DNA of 64,000 nucleotides from Ailurus styani (Eukaryota > Chordata > Mammalia > Carnivora > Ailuridae). Below the pieces are notes generated by a model that searched no databases, was not told the DNA's origin, and saw only the letters and a list, made by a program, of their open reading frames with translations. A program made the translations under genes and the position numbers. The DNA is taken from positions 2,096,135 to 2,160,134 of the forward strand of contig LNAC01000108.1 in assembly GCA_002007465.1 (NCBI GenBank), in the 5' to 3' direction. This document shows, piece by piece, positions 9,990-20,789 of the stretch (position 1 is the first letter of the stretch; the number at the start of each line of letters is the position of its first letter).

Positions 9990-10445
9990 GGGGTAAATGT
10001 CACAGGGGCCCCAGATTTCCCTTGGCAATCTCAGATCACCCATGAACCAGGAACTAAATCCGCGTAGGTTTTACTTCAGCAGACTTGACGCAATTGGGTG
10101 TTTCTGTCCTGGGAGCCTGTGACCACTCCAACGTTGTGGACCTGCATCTCACTTTCTTCTTTCTCCTTCTCTCTTTCCTGTGCCGGTGACTCATGAGGCA
10201 CAGTTTTAGGGCTCAGCCCAGGTAGGCAAAATGGCCCCACAGGTTTTGGGGGTGGGTCCTGCTTGCTCGGAGCAGCCAGAGAGGAAGAAGTCTTAATAAT
10301 ATGGTGCTGTCCCAGACAGGGCATGGACAGTGGCAGTGTCCAGCCCTCAGACAGAGAATTGGAGAAATAAAGGGGAGACAGCTCCTGCTTGATTTGAGAC
10401 TGATAGGGGAGTCTGGCCATTCCTGTCATATACCCTCAACTTGGC
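9990..10445. other. Unassigned DNA
   Basis: No gene or repeat recognised. The reverse frame at 10076-10429 shows no domain. Confidence 0.35.
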
Positions 10446-10449
10446 TTGG

Positions 10450-10685
10450 GTTCTGCCTTGTACAGCAATTGCAGGCACGGGCTCTGGGGCCAGACTGCTT
10501 GGGTTTGAATCCTGGCTCTGCCAAGTATTGCCGATGTGATTTCATGCACCTCAGTCTTCTCATCTATAAAATGAGATAGGAGCAGTGGCTCCTAAAAGGG
10601 TTAGAATAAAGTTTGAGTAAATAAGTGTAAGGTTCTTATACCTGTGTCTGTCACAACATAAACCCGATATAAATACTTTGCTCTT
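10450..10685 (+). mobile_element. MIR SINE, nearly full-length
   Basis: Runs through 'gggctctggggccagactgc' (with a one-nucleotide offset), 'ttgggtttgaatcctggctc', 'ctcagtcttctcatctataa' and 'aatgagatagga' to 'ataaagtttgagtaaataag', the full MIR order. Confidence 0.8.
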
Positions 10686-10914
10686 ATTATTGAAAAGAAA
10701 ACCGGAAGAAAGCATGGGCTAACATTCATTGACCATTCAATACGTGGTGTCATGAAAGCCCTGGGTGGAAAGAACTGTGAAAGGGAAGAGTGAACAGGAT
10801 TGAACACTCGAGATTGATAAGATGCTGCCTGGGGGTCTTCCACTGAGTCCTTTGTGACCATTGGATTCAGACCAATTGAGATCTGGTGTCAGAGTGATAT
10901 TAAGACAGAGCAGA

Positions 10915-11213
10915 GGGGCATCTGGGTGGCTCAGTCTGTTAAGCTTCCAACTCTTTTTTTAAAAAGATATTTTATTTATTTATTTGACACAGAGAGAGAG
11001 AGATCACAAGCAGGCAGAGAGGCAGGCAGAAGGAGAAGGGGAAGCAGTCTCCCTGCTGAGCAGAGAGCCCCATGCAGGGCTTGATCCCAGGACACTGGGA
11101 TCATGACCTAAGCCAAAGGCAGAGGCTTAACCCACTGAGCCACCCAAGTGCCCCAGCTTCCAACTCTTGGTTTCAGCTCAGGTTTTGATCTCTGGGTCGT
11201 GAGATTGAGCTCC
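10915..11213 (+). mobile_element. CAN SINE, interrupted
   Basis: Starts ggggcatctgggtggctcag and runs to cttccaactctt, where a second SINE is inserted. It resumes at 11155 with cttccaactcttggtttc, 'agctcaggttttgatctctg' and 'ggtcgtgagattgagctcc'. Its CT-rich body and tail are missing at about 11213, where a third SINE begins. Confidence 0.88.
10956..11154 (-). mobile_element. CAN SINE inserted in another SINE
   Basis: Reverse-orientation copy: 'gatattttatttatttattt' tail side, 'gacacagagagagagagatc' body, and gccacccaagtgcccc head. The 14-bp TSD agcttccaactctt is exact (10942-10955; 11155-11168), so it landed in the older + SINE. Confidence 0.95.
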
Positions 11214-11370
11214 TCAAGGGCCAGAGGGAGAAGGAGAGAGAGAATCCTCAGCAGACTCTTCGCCGAGCATGGAGCCTGATGCAGGGCTCGATCTCACGAC
11301 CCATGAGATCACTACTTGAGCCCAAGTCACAAGACGGATGCTTCACTGACTGAGCCATCCAGGTGCTCCA
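11213..11370 (-). mobile_element. Older CAN SINE
   Basis: Reverse copy from agagggagaaggagagagag through 'ctcttcgccgagcatggagc', 'gcagggctcgatctcacgac' to 'tgagccatccaggtgctcc'. More diverged than its neighbour. Confidence 0.85.
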
Positions 11371-11384
11371 TCAAGCGCAGTTCA

Positions 11385-11595
11385 AATCCTTCACATGCAT
11401 TATCTCATTTCATCCTCACAGAATCCTATAAGGTAGGTACAATATTTACCCTCGTTTTATGCACAAGGGCACTGAAACACAAAGGGGTTAAGTACTTTGC
11501 CCAAGATCATACAAGCGTAAGGGACAGAACTGGGACTGACAGAATGCAGACAGTCTGGATCCAACATCTACAGCCTTAGCCAGTTAGCCATGCAC
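11385..11595 (+). mobile_element. MIR SINE
   Basis: 'cattatctcatttcatcctc' and 'acagaatcctataaggtagg', then 'cactgaaacacaaaggggtt' and 'aagtactttgcccaagatca', the canonical MIR 3' two-thirds. Confidence 0.85.
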
Positions 11596-12295
11596 TGGCT
11601 GGGGCTTAGTGCTTCATCTTTGAGAGCAACATCAAGGAACATAACCGTAACTCTTGAAATCACACCAGAGCGCGAATCTGGGAGCAGAGGACACTGGGTC
11701 TTTCTCTGACACTGGGTCTTGTTCTTCTCACGTAATGTGTTATGTCAATTTTGTTAAGGCCAATGATAGCAATGATAGCTTCTTCAGATCACTGCTGTTG
11801 GCGTGCAGGAAGAGTTTGAGTGCCACGGTGCTTTCTGCTCAGGGGCCCATCCCCTGCTTCACCCAGGTCATAGGAATGTCCCCCGCTGATGCTCTTAGAA
11901 TGATATTCCAGATATTTGCTTCACTTTTTTTCGCCTGAGCATTTAGTGTCTAAAAGAGCTGGGCCATAGTCTTGTAAGTACTCTGCCCGTAGCTATCACC
12001 ATCCAGGATAAGCAACCCCCTACTTTGAAATGTCCTTAAATTAATGTCTGGGTGGGAATATATTTGCCCACTTGGGTTACAGAGAGAGCTTTTAAAATTA
12101 GACATGACCAATACCATTATCATTTACCTGTGAATTTCTCTCAGGGCTCATTCTTTGGTTCCTTACCCTCACAAAGACCCTGATCTTAAAATGTCTCTCT
12201 CTCCTTCTCTTGCTTTCTTGCTTTAAATGTGATCTTTAAACAATATATCCCTAAATAATAGATTGCTTAGTTTGACTTTATATAAAAAGAGTACA
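11595..12295. other. Unassigned DNA containing the templated-insertion source
   Basis: No gene recognised. 11929-11961 holds the 33-nt segment duplicated at 9938-9970. The remainder is AT-rich without a recognisable repeat. Confidence 0.4.
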
Positions 12296-12297
12296 GT

Positions 12298-12329
12298 TGA
12301 ATGGTCTTTTCAAAATGCAAACCTGATCA
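12298..12329 (+). mobile_element. L2 LINE, left part of a split copy
   Basis: 'tgaatggtcttttcaaaatg' and 'caaacctgatca' match the L2 3' region just before its 'gatcatgtca' text, which continues at 15110 beyond the L1 insertion. Confidence 0.75.
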
Positions 12330-13035
12330 ATCAATGTAATACACCATATTAATATAGAACAGAAACAAAAGGATCGTTTCAATAGATACAGAAAAAGCAT
12401 TTGACAAAACCCAATAGGCTTTCATAATAAGAATGCACAACAAACCAGGAATAGAACTCCTTCAACCTGATAAAGGGCATTGCTAACATCATACTTAATG
12501 GTTAAAGACTGTGTTTTTCTTCTAAGATCAGAAATAAGACAAGAATGTCTGCTCTTACCACTTCTATTCAACACTGTATGCGAGTTCTAGCCAGGGCAAT
12601 TAGGCAAGAAAATGACAAGAAAAAAATGCGATAAAAGACATTCAGATTGGAAAGAAAGGAGTCAAACCACCTTGATTTGCAGATGGCATGATCTTATATG
12701 TAGAAAACCCCAAGAATCCATAGAAAAATTATTAGAATGAATAAGGAAGTTCAGCAAAGTTGTGAGCTACAAGATCGATATGATAATCAGTTGTATTTCT
12801 ATATACCAGCAATGGGCAATCTGAAAATGAGATTAAGAAAACAATTTAGTTACAAGAGCCATCGAAAAATACTTAGTAGTGAATTTAACCAAGAACGTGC
12901 AAGACTTGCTTACTGAAACCTAAATAAATGGAAAGACATCCACGTTCATGGACTAGAAGACGTGGTGTTGCCAAAAGGACAGGACGGCCCAAAGCAAACT
13001 ATAGAGTCAGGGCTTTCCTAACAAAATTCCGACTA

Positions 13036-13083
<48 letters not shown>

Positions 13084-13540
13084 TTTCAGAAATGGACAAA
13101 CTGATCTGAAAACTCCAATGGAAACACAAGGCATCCCAAATAAGCCAAAACAATTTTAAAAAAGAAGAACAGAGTGAGGGGACTCACAGTTTCCTATTCC
13201 AAAACTTACTACAAAGCTACAGAAGTCAAAATATTATGGTGCTGGCATAAGGATAGACATATAGATCAGTGGAATAGAAATGAAAGTCCAGAAATAATCC
13301 TAGACATCTGTGATTTTTTACAAGGTTGCCAAGATCCAATGGGGAAAGAATAAACTTGTCAACAAATGGCACTGGGACAGCTAGGACAATGGTTATCCAC
13401 ACGCAATAGAATTTATTGGGAGCCCTACTTCACACAATATTTAAAAATTAATACAAAATGGACTCAAGACCTCACTGTAACAGTTAAAACTATACAATCC
13501 TTAGAAGGAAAAAAAGGTGTACATCTTTATGACCTTGGCT
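12330..13540 (+). pseudogene. Dead L1 ORF2 fragment (RT and C-terminal part)
   Basis: Non-LTR reverse transcriptase remnant inside the L1 above. The RT catalytic box is FADG in place of FADD, and stops interrupt every frame. A (TC)n expansion at 13037-13080 also disrupts it. Family identification rests on RT-region text; it has no function of its own. Confidence 0.85.
13037..13081. repeat. (TC)n microsatellite
   Basis: About 22 tc units in the L1 remnant. Confidence 0.95.
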
Positions 13541-13547
13541 TGGGTCT

Positions 13548-13826
13548 GGTTTCTTTCTTTCCTTCTTCCCTTCTTTCTTTCTTCCTTCCTTCCTTCCTTC
13601 CTTCCTTCCTTCCTTCCTTCCTTTCTTTCTTTTTTTTTTTTTGTCTTCAAATTTTTATTTAAATTCTAGCTAGCTAACATATAGTGTCATATTAGTTTCA
13701 GGAGTAAAACTTAGTGACTCAACACTTCCATATAACACCCAGTGCTCATCAGAACACGTGCCCTCCTTAATCCCCATTACCCATTAAATCCACCCCACCC
13801 CCACCCCCCCAATAGGTTCTGGTTTC
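13548..13826 (-). mobile_element. Carnivore L1 3' end, truncated, nested in older L1
   Basis: Reverse strand carries the 3' UTR typical of young carnivore L1s: aactaatatgacactatatg and 'ctagaatttaaataaaaatt' in sense, then an A tail read here as T12 at 13630-13641, and a (TTCC)n stretch beyond. Both sides carry a near-identical duplicate (gtctggtttctt at 13549; gttctggtttctt at 13816), consistent with a TSD. Confidence 0.85.
13556..13630. repeat. (TTCC)n/(TTTC)n microsatellite
   Basis: Tetranucleotide array at the A-tail side of the reverse L1 insertion, evidently grown from the tail. Confidence 0.93.
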
Positions 13827-14850
13827 TTAACATGACACCAAAAGCATAAGCAACAAAAGAAGAAATAGGTAAAATAGATGTCAACTGATGAAAACTTTTG
13901 AGCATCAGAGACACTAACAAGAGAGTGAATAGACGACCTGCAGAGTAGGAGGAGATATTTGCAAATCATGTATCTGGTAAAGGCCTGGTATTCAGAATAT
14001 GTAAAGAGCTCTTACAACTCAATAACAAAAAGACAGATAACTCAATTTAAAAATGGACAAAAGATTTGATAGATATTTCTCGAAAATGATACGATAATGG
14101 CCAATAGGCACACAAAAAGATACTCAGCATCCTTAGTCATCAGGGAAATAAAATCAAAACCACAGGATGCCATTTTACGCCCACTAGGATGGCGATATAA
14201 GAAACAAAATGAACATAACACGTATTGGCAAGGACGCGGAAAAACTGGAACCCTCATACATTGTTGGAGGGAATGTGAACATGGGGCAGCCACTGGAGAG
14301 AGCAGTTCGGCACTTCCTTAAAAAGTTAGAGTTGCTGTATGACCCAGCAATTCTGCTCCTAGGGATGTGCCCAAGAGAACTAAAAATACATGTTTCCACA
14401 AAAACCTGCACAGTAAAGTTTATAGCAGTGATACTCATAATAGCCCCCAAGTGGAAACAGCCCAAATGTCCATTAACTGATGAACAGATACCCAACACAT
14501 GGTCTAAACACACAAGTAGATACTCTCTGGCTATAAGCAGGAATGAGACGCTGGCGTCTGTGGCCACAGGGAGGAACCTTGAAACTGCGACACTAGGTGA
14601 GGGAAGCCTCACGCCAAAGGCGGCATGTTGTTTGCTTCCCCTTACAGGAAATGCTCAGAATGGCTGAATTCATAGCGGCAGAAGTAGATTTGTGGTTGCC
14701 AGAGGATAGAGCGAGGTAGGAATTGGGAGCAACTATGAACAGGTACTGGGCTTCTTTCTGGGGTGATAAAAACATACCAGAATACAGATAGTGATGATGG
14801 TTGTACAACAACACTGTGAATATCCTAAAGCTCCCTGAATTATGAATTTC

Positions 14851-15038
14851 ATTTATTTATTTTTTAAGGATTTATTTATTTGAGAGAGAGAGAGTGTGCG
14901 CACAAGTGTGGGCAGGGGGAGGGGCAGAGGGAGAGGGAGAGAATCTTAAGCGGACTCCATGCTGAGTGTGGAGCCCCAGGTAGGGCTCGATCACAACCCT
15001 GAGAGGATGACCTGACCTGAGATCATCCAGGCACCCCG
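14851..15038 (-). mobile_element. CAN SINE nested in L1 3' UTR
   Basis: Reverse copy from 'atttatttattttttaagga' through (ga)n, 'gcggactccatgctgagtgt' and 'gatcatccaggcacccc'. The flanks tgaattatgaattt and ggaattatacattt look like a diverged TSD. Confidence 0.9.
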
Positions 15039-15109
15039 GAATTATACATTTTAAAATGGTGAATTTTAGGTTATATGAGTTTTCTCTCAATAAACATAAT
15101 TGCAAGAGG

Positions 15110-15590
15110 AAAATGCAAACCTGATCATGTCAGTCCCAGCCTAAAATCCCTCCCCTGGCTTCCTGGGGTGGCCTGGGCTGCTCCCTGTGGGCTCCTTGGC
15201 CTCACTTCAGGCCACTTGGCCCTTTGGCCTTTGGATTTCAGCCTTCTTTCCATCAGTCCCTCAAGGGAACGAGCTGGGTTCCCCACCTCCCTCTGGGCCT
15301 TTGCTCAGGCTCTTCCTTCCTTCTAAAACACTCTTGTTCCATTCTCTGCATCTTCCAAGGAACCTCCCGTGACCTTCCAAACCAAGTCAAGGCTCACATA
15401 GCCCTTATCCTTTCCTTCTGAGTATTTGCCCCTATTTGTATGTGTGTGTAGTTTGTTTCACTAACGTCTACATTCCCCACCAGACCCCAAGCCTTGTTCC
15501 CTATCTTATCTTTGGTCCTCAGCACAGTGCACAGCCCACAGCTTCTAGGGTAAACCTCATTGATGGTCCCTTCTACTGTGGATTTTAAGG
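15110..15590 (+). mobile_element. L2 LINE, right part of a split copy
   Basis: Continues the L2 3' end: gatcatgtcagtcccag, 'gggcctttgctcaggctctt' and a late 'cctcagcacagtgcacagcc' block. It joins logically to 12298-12329 once the L1 is removed. Confidence 0.8.
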
Positions 15591-15644
15591 CTAGATTCCA
15601 CCAGCTCCTTGTTTTTGGTGGCTCTGTTCCATCCCTCTATCCTG

Positions 15645-15790
15645 AGGTTCTCAATCCTGGCTGCCCATTTGGGTTACCCAGGGGAGTTTTTTGTTTTTGT
15701 TTTTGTTTTTTGGGGTTTTTTTTTTTAAACCTTTGTCTAACCAAACAATGGGATGAGCATTTCTGGAGATTCAACCTGAGCAAGGACGAT
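15645..15790 (+). mobile_element. MER5-like DNA transposon fragment (hAT-Charlie)
   Basis: 'gaggttctcaatcctggctg', 'cccatttgggttacccaggg' and 'gatgagcatttctggagatt' resemble the MER5-type nonautonomous element. A poly-T/(GTTTTT)n run (about 15686-15726) interrupts it. Confidence 0.5.
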
Positions 15791-15799
15791 TTAAACAAC

Positions 15800-16735
15800 C
15801 TGGGCAGGGATGATGCTAACATGCAGCCAAGGCTAAAGCCGCTGTTTCTGTCTCTCTTCCCTCCCCGGTCAGCGTGACTCAGCCCGCATTTATCCTGAGC
15901 CCCCTTTGAGGTGTCTAGTCCTGCACAAGTCCCCGGTGAGCCCAGAGACCCGAGACATCACTCCCGGAGAGAGCACACCCTCTTCTGAGTTTCCCCAAGG
16001 GCTTTTAATACCGGCTGCTGCTAAGACACAAAGTCAAGCAAAGGAAGTGCAGAAACATTTCTCAGCTCAAAGTCACTGCCTGCTGGGGACTCCGGCGAAT
16101 ACGGCTGTGACATCTTTTGGCCTGATGTCTCCCTCCAGCTCCTAATTCAGCTCCTTGACCCTGCCTTACTTTTGCCCATGGCTTGAGGGCTTCTCCAATC
16201 TTCTTTGTGCATTGGCCTGGCTGGGTAACACAGAAGAGCCCTAGGGGTGGCTTCAGATGGTCAAAGTCTAGGTTCATACACATTTGCAAGTCTAGCCTGC
16301 TTCTGCCCTGGCAGGCCTCCCTCTTGTGCAGAGCCCCCCACAGGGCGGGCTCCAAGTTTCTGGGGGTTCCAAGTGGGAGGGATTGGAATCACAACCTGGT
16401 TGAAAGTTTGGGGTGGGGTTGGGGGATTTATGTTGAAGCGACGCTCGTGTTGAAGCAGGCAATTTTTACTTAGGTTTTCTGTGACAGATCAAAATAAGTA
16501 ACAAACATAAAGATGACTTTATAATCTGCCCAAGGTGAGAAAGCATTCCTTGCCCATATCTAAGAACATTATTATTATTGTTATTAATTTAACAGTAGCT
16601 CTGGAGCTGAGTTGGTGAAAAGACTGATGGGACCCATGCTATCCTGCCTCTGAAGAGACTTTTCTAATCTTCCTGGAAAGTGCTCTGTATAACTGTTCTC
16701 TGAGCTTGACATGAGAACAACACTCGCATCCTTTA
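15800..16735. other. Unassigned DNA
   Basis: No gene recognised. Short frames at 15906-16145 and 16183-16473 lack domains. A TTATTA-rich bit lies at 16569-16590. Confidence 0.4.
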
Positions 16736-16737
16736 AA

Positions 16738-16990
16738 ATAAGGCTATGGCTTCAGCACGGGAAGCAAGGGGCAAAGGGCTTTGGCCTCAGTTTCCACTCT
16801 GTTACTAGCTGACTGAGGGACATACGGACACCAAGCGCCTCAGTTTCTTCTTCTGTAAAATGGGGATAATAGAACCTACTTCATTGGGGTTTGGGGAGAC
16901 TCAGTGAGAAGATTTATATAAAGAGCCTAGCACAGTACTTGTCGTAGAATAAACTCTCAAGAATCTTGATTGTAATTAAACACATGAACT
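16738..16990 (+). mobile_element. MIR SINE, nearly full-length
   Basis: 'cctcagtttccactctgtta', 'ctcagtttcttcttctgtaa', 'aatggggataatagaaccta' and 'agcacagtacttgtcgtaga' give the MIR order to its 3' end. Confidence 0.82.
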
Positions 16991-16994
16991 ACGC

Positions 16995-18330
16995 CCGGAT
17001 GCATACGTCCGTGTCTGCGCATGGGCACGAGGGCCGAGCACCGTACTTGTGGGTCCGTTGCTCACGCCCTGTATTACCTAATACCCATACCCTTATGAAT
17101 ACTTGAAGAAAAATTAGGCATTAATATTTAAACCGTGCTCTCCACTGCTGATGTTTTGTAACGTAGGGTTGGCTTGAAAATGATTTTCGGTCTGTGGAAC
17201 AGCATGGAAGCAGATATTTGCTCTACAGAGACCCGTGTGCTTGGTTTACATGCTTCTTCCAGTGTCCACCCATTGGATTGAGACCATCACAAGGTCAGGT
17301 CACAGGCCTGGGGCTTGGAACCAGTTTTCAGCTTCCTGCTGCTGGTGTGAGACCAGCCTGTGGGAGAAGAGGAGAGACAGGTGGTGTGAGGGGTGAGTCT
17401 GGGAGGTTTAGAGCTAGAGAGCCCTGCGTCTCAGCCCTGCTCTGCTGCACAGGCCAAGAACAAAATGGCCCGAAGTCCCTAAACAGTCCTATGGCATTGG
17501 GATTGTCAGTCCACGTCTCGGAGTGAGAACCCAGGGCTTGCGGAAGAGAAGGGGCTGCTCTAAGCCCCACGGTGTTGCTGCCAGCGGAGGACCTGGGTGT
17601 GGCCCCAAGTCCCTCGGTCTTTGCTGTCTGCTGAGAGAGTGGCCGGGGCTTTCCCAGGTAGCCAGCTCTGCTCAGCTCTGAAGCCCCTGTCCTCTAACTG
17701 CTCCCTCGTCCCGCTGGGGCAAATGGGCCTTGGCAGTGCATCCCCTTACCCAGGGGCCCAGCCTGGCGGTTCCATAGAAACTCCAAAGTGCATTGGGATG
17801 GGGAGCTGGGAAGGGGTTGGGGAGCTCCCTACCTTAGGTGTGTAGAGAGACTGCTGACAGAATGGGGAGAAGGCAGAGGTGATCTGGTGTAGATACCAGC
17901 CTCTAGGTGGGGGGTATTCCTGGCCCTGAGTGGCTCTGCGCCTTTCACTATATGCGGTGGCCAAGACAGATGGGGGACTGGCTGGCAGGTGGCCCAGAGG
18001 CCCTGTGTAGACACCTGGGAAGCTGGGTGGGCAGGGATGGTGAGCCAAGCCTGCTGAGCTACTTCTGGGCTGGTCAGAGGGACAGACAGGGAGGGAAGGA
18101 TGGAGGCGTGGCCCTGGGGAGCCTCTCTCTGAGGCCCCTGCCACAACCAGGGGGCTGCGGTGTACATCCTGGTAAGGGGGACATGTATGGGTGGAGCAAC
18201 CTTACTGTCCTCTGTGCCTGGAGGCCTGCCCTTCAGTCTGGCAGTGTGTGTCTTTAAAGACTGTCCTTCCTCTCCTGGAAAGAACCAGGCACCATCCACC
18301 AGCAGCCCTCAATGCAGATACGGGCATGGC
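16995..18330. other. Unassigned DNA, AT-rich patch then GC-rich
   Basis: 17070-17190 is a repeat-free AT-rich patch (taggcattaatatttaaacc) that might be conserved. The rest is GC-rich with no recognised exon; the frames at 17194-17526 and 17829-18299 show no domain. Confidence 0.35.
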
Positions 18331-18334
18331 CAGC

Positions 18335-18500
18335 TAAAGAGACAATCTAGTGAGAAGAGCCTGGCCTGGGAGCTCCATCGCCGACCTTCTGTGTGACCTT
18401 GATCAGGAACTGGGCCTCAGTCTTCCCATCTGTAAAGTGGGGAGGACCGCCAACACCTCTCCTTGCTCTGACAGTGACTGTATCCAGCAGACACTTTTAC
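18335..18500 (+). mobile_element. MIR SINE
   Basis: 'ccttctgtgtgaccttgatc', 'gggcctcagtcttcccatct' and 'gtaaagtggggaggacc' are the MIR core blocks. Confidence 0.78.
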
Positions 18501-18674
18501 TGTGTCCACATTTATTGAATCAATGAAGGTTCTGTTGAATAAATGTGGTTCTGGGCTGATAACAGGAGTGAGCAGGGAGTGACTTTTGAAAGACAAATGA
18601 GGTTGTTTGAACCCGGAAAGCTAACAACGAGGGTGACCATCTCCTGACTGCTCAGGCTGTGACCAGCACTCCCC

Positions 18675-18815
18675 ATTGGCTGTCTCATTACATCTCCATA
18701 ACCGCCTAAGGATGTGGGCTTTGTTGTTTTTCCCACTTCAGAGATGACCAAGTTGAGGCACAGAAGGGTACCTTGCCCAAGAGCACCTGCCAGAGGGATG
18801 ATGTTACTTGGGACT
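18675..18815 (+). mobile_element. MIR SINE
   Basis: 'ttcccacttcagagatgacc' followed by 'aagttgaggcacagaagggt' and 'accttgcccaagagcacctg'. Confidence 0.75.
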
Positions 18816-19003
18816 CTTTCAGCTGTTTGTTACACAAATGCAACTCATACAAGCTTAAGGAGAAAGGACAATCTACTGCTTACATATCTGTAAGGTGCAG
18901 GGGAAGCTGGACCCAGCTCATGAGCAATGACTTCGGGACTACCTCTGTCCCCTGCTTGCTTACTGCCCAGTAGCTATGGACAGCGAGGGCTCCCATCCTG
19001 AGT

Positions 19004-19054
19004 TAAACAAAAAACAAAAAACAAAACACAAAACACAAAACAAAACAAAAAAAC
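19004..19054. repeat. (AAAAC)n simple repeat
   Basis: caaaa and cacaaaa units, ending in a7. Confidence 0.92.
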
Positions 19055-19084
19055 AGTGTGGAAGTTAAGGCCCGGTTTCCGCCA

Positions 19085-19375
19085 TCCAAGGAGCTGGGTC
19101 AAGCTCTGGCCTTGCTGTGTGACCCTAGCTACACAGTTTCCCTGGCCTCAGTTTCCTTGTTGGTGAAATGGGGATAAAAGCACTTACCTTGGGCGCCTGG
19201 GTGGCTCAGTGGGTTAATGCCTCTGCTTTCGGCTCAGGTCATGATCTCAGGGTCCTGGGATCGAAGCCCGCATCGGGCTCCCTGCTCAGCAGGGAGCCTG
19301 CTTCCCCCTCTCTCTCTCTGCCTGCCTCTCTGCCTCCTTGTGATCTCTCTCCCTCTGTGAAATAAATAAATAAAA

Positions 19376-19417
<42 letters not shown>

Positions 19418-19470
19418 CACTTACCTTGTGGGGCTGTTGTGATGAGTTTGTAAGTGTGAAGTGCCAGGAA
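19085..19470 (+). mobile_element. MIR SINE split by a young CAN SINE
   Basis: Left half 'gctgtgtgaccctagctaca' and 'cctcagtttccttgttggtg'; right half from 'tggggctgttgtgatgagtt' at 19429. One continuous MIR without the insertion. Confidence 0.78.
19192..19415 (+). mobile_element. Young CAN SINE with long poly-A tail
   Basis: Full-length copy: gggcgcctgggtggctcag start, box-B-like 'gggatcgaagcccgcat', a (TC)n-rich body with 'ctgcctgcctctctgcctcc', tail 'aaataaataaataaaatctt' and then 35-36 uninterrupted A. The 13-bp TSD agcacttaccttg is exact (19179-19191; 19416-19428). Intact TSD and homopolymer tail indicate recent insertion. Confidence 0.97.
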
Positions 19471-19859
19471 CAGGACTTGACTGTGTGTGTGCACCGCTGG
19501 TACCACCTTCAGAAATTCCAGGTGGTGAGAAAGCCCCCGCCCCTGCCCCGTCCCTGAAAGACCCCGATCTGGCTAACATGGGACTGACCTGTGTCCCATG
19601 CCACCTCTTATACCGATCACAGTGGCAGGGGGGAGGGAATATGCTGATTAGGCCTGGTCCCATGCCTCCTTTGGAGCCCTGGAGCCCGGGGATGGCAGGT
19701 CCTCCCCCGGGCCACGGACGGAGAGTGGCAGAGAATTGACACACCCCAGGGGGTGTGGGCACAAACCAGCAGGAGACTGCTGTTGTGGCCAGCCTGGGAC
19801 TTGAGTCCAGACAGCTCACCTCCTAAGCATGCAAGCATGGATTCTGGTTTGTTTGTTTA

Positions 19860-20780
19860 AGGTAATTTTCTACTTATTTAAAAAATTTCAACTTATATAC
19901 CCAAAAGGTTCCTTTTCTGTTAAATTCTATGCATTTTAATGAATGCAGAGAGTCTTGAAAGCACTACCGTAAACAGAATACAAGACAATTTCAACACCCC
20001 CAAAGAATTCCCTCATGCTGGCCTGTTGCGCTCCGTCCTTCCCCCACCCTAATGAAGCTGCTCTTTGTCCCTAGAGTGTTTGCCTTTTCCAGAATGTTCT
20101 ACAAATAGACTGGCTTCTTTCACTGGGCATAAGGCATTTGAGATTCATCTACGACATTGTGTGTATCAATAGTTCATTCTTGGATACCTGGGTGGCTCAG
20201 TTGGTTAAGTGTCAGCCTTCGGTTCAGGTCATGATGCCAGGGTCCTGGGATAGAGCCCCACATCGGGCTCCCTGCTCGGTGGAGAGCCTGCTTCTCCTTC
20301 TGCCTGCTGCTCCCCCTGCTTGTGCTCTCTCTCTCTCTCTCTGACAAATAAATAAATAAAATCTTAAAAAAAATAGTCGTCCTTATTTACAGCCGAGTAC
20401 TATTCTGCCGCATGGCTCTACCCATTTTGTTTATTCATTTATCCTTACAGGATGGTTGTGTTGTTTCCAGTTTTTGGTAATGATGGATAATGACTAATGC
20501 TGCTGTAAACATCTGTGCATGGGTTTTTGTGTGTGTGAACACCAGTTTTCATTTCTCTCTAAATGAACACCTAGGAGTAAGGTTGCTGAGTCATATGATA
20601 AATGTTCTAGGAGACTGCCAGCCTGTTTTCTCGGTGGGGGGGGGGTGCGTTTGAACCACCTTGAATCTCCACCAGCAACTGAGGAGAATTCCATTTGCTC
20701 CCCAACCTTTCCGGCCATTGGGAGTGGCCAGTATCTTCTGCTTCTGCCATCCTCATAGGTGTGCAATTCAAGCATGGAAT
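19860..20780 (-). mobile_element. L1 LINE, 3' region, antisense
   Basis: Reads on the + strand as the reversed L1 3' region: 'agaatgttctacaaatagac', 'tgttgtttccagtttttggt' and 'aaatgaacacctaggagtaa'. A SINE interrupts it at 20182-20373. No intact frame. Confidence 0.75.
20182..20373 (+). mobile_element. CAN SINE nested in antisense L1
   Basis: From ggatacctgggtggctcag through 'cttcggttcaggtcatgatg', the (ct)n block and 'aaataaataaataaaatctt' to the A tail. The flanks (atagttcattctt and atagtcgtcctta) look like a diverged TSD. Confidence 0.93.
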
Positions 20781-20789
20781 CTTCACCAA

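Larger units (their letters stand above)
12330..15109 (+). mobile_element. 5'-truncated L1 LINE inserted in L2
   Basis: Sense L1 covering the ORF2 RT region to the 3' end. Exact 18-bp TSD aaaatgcaaacctgatca at 12312-12329 and 15110-15127. Recognisable blocks: 'gaaaaagcatttgacaaaac' (RT), a RT active-site box reading FADG at 12676-12687 (the second catalytic Asp codon is Gly), 'ttaaaaatggacaaaagatt' and 'gacccagcaattctgctcct' (3' region). The frames carry many stops. It hosts a younger L1 tail (about 13555-13813) and a SINE (14851-15038). Confidence 0.93.

Noticed and set aside
13556..13630. CRISPR-like regularly spaced repeat
   Set aside because: It is a tetranucleotide microsatellite next to an L1 tail in a mammalian genome.
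19192..19415. tRNA-Lys gene from A/B boxes
   Set aside because: The boxes belong to CAN SINEs, which lack a tRNA cloverleaf 3' half. The same holds for every other CAN SINE here.
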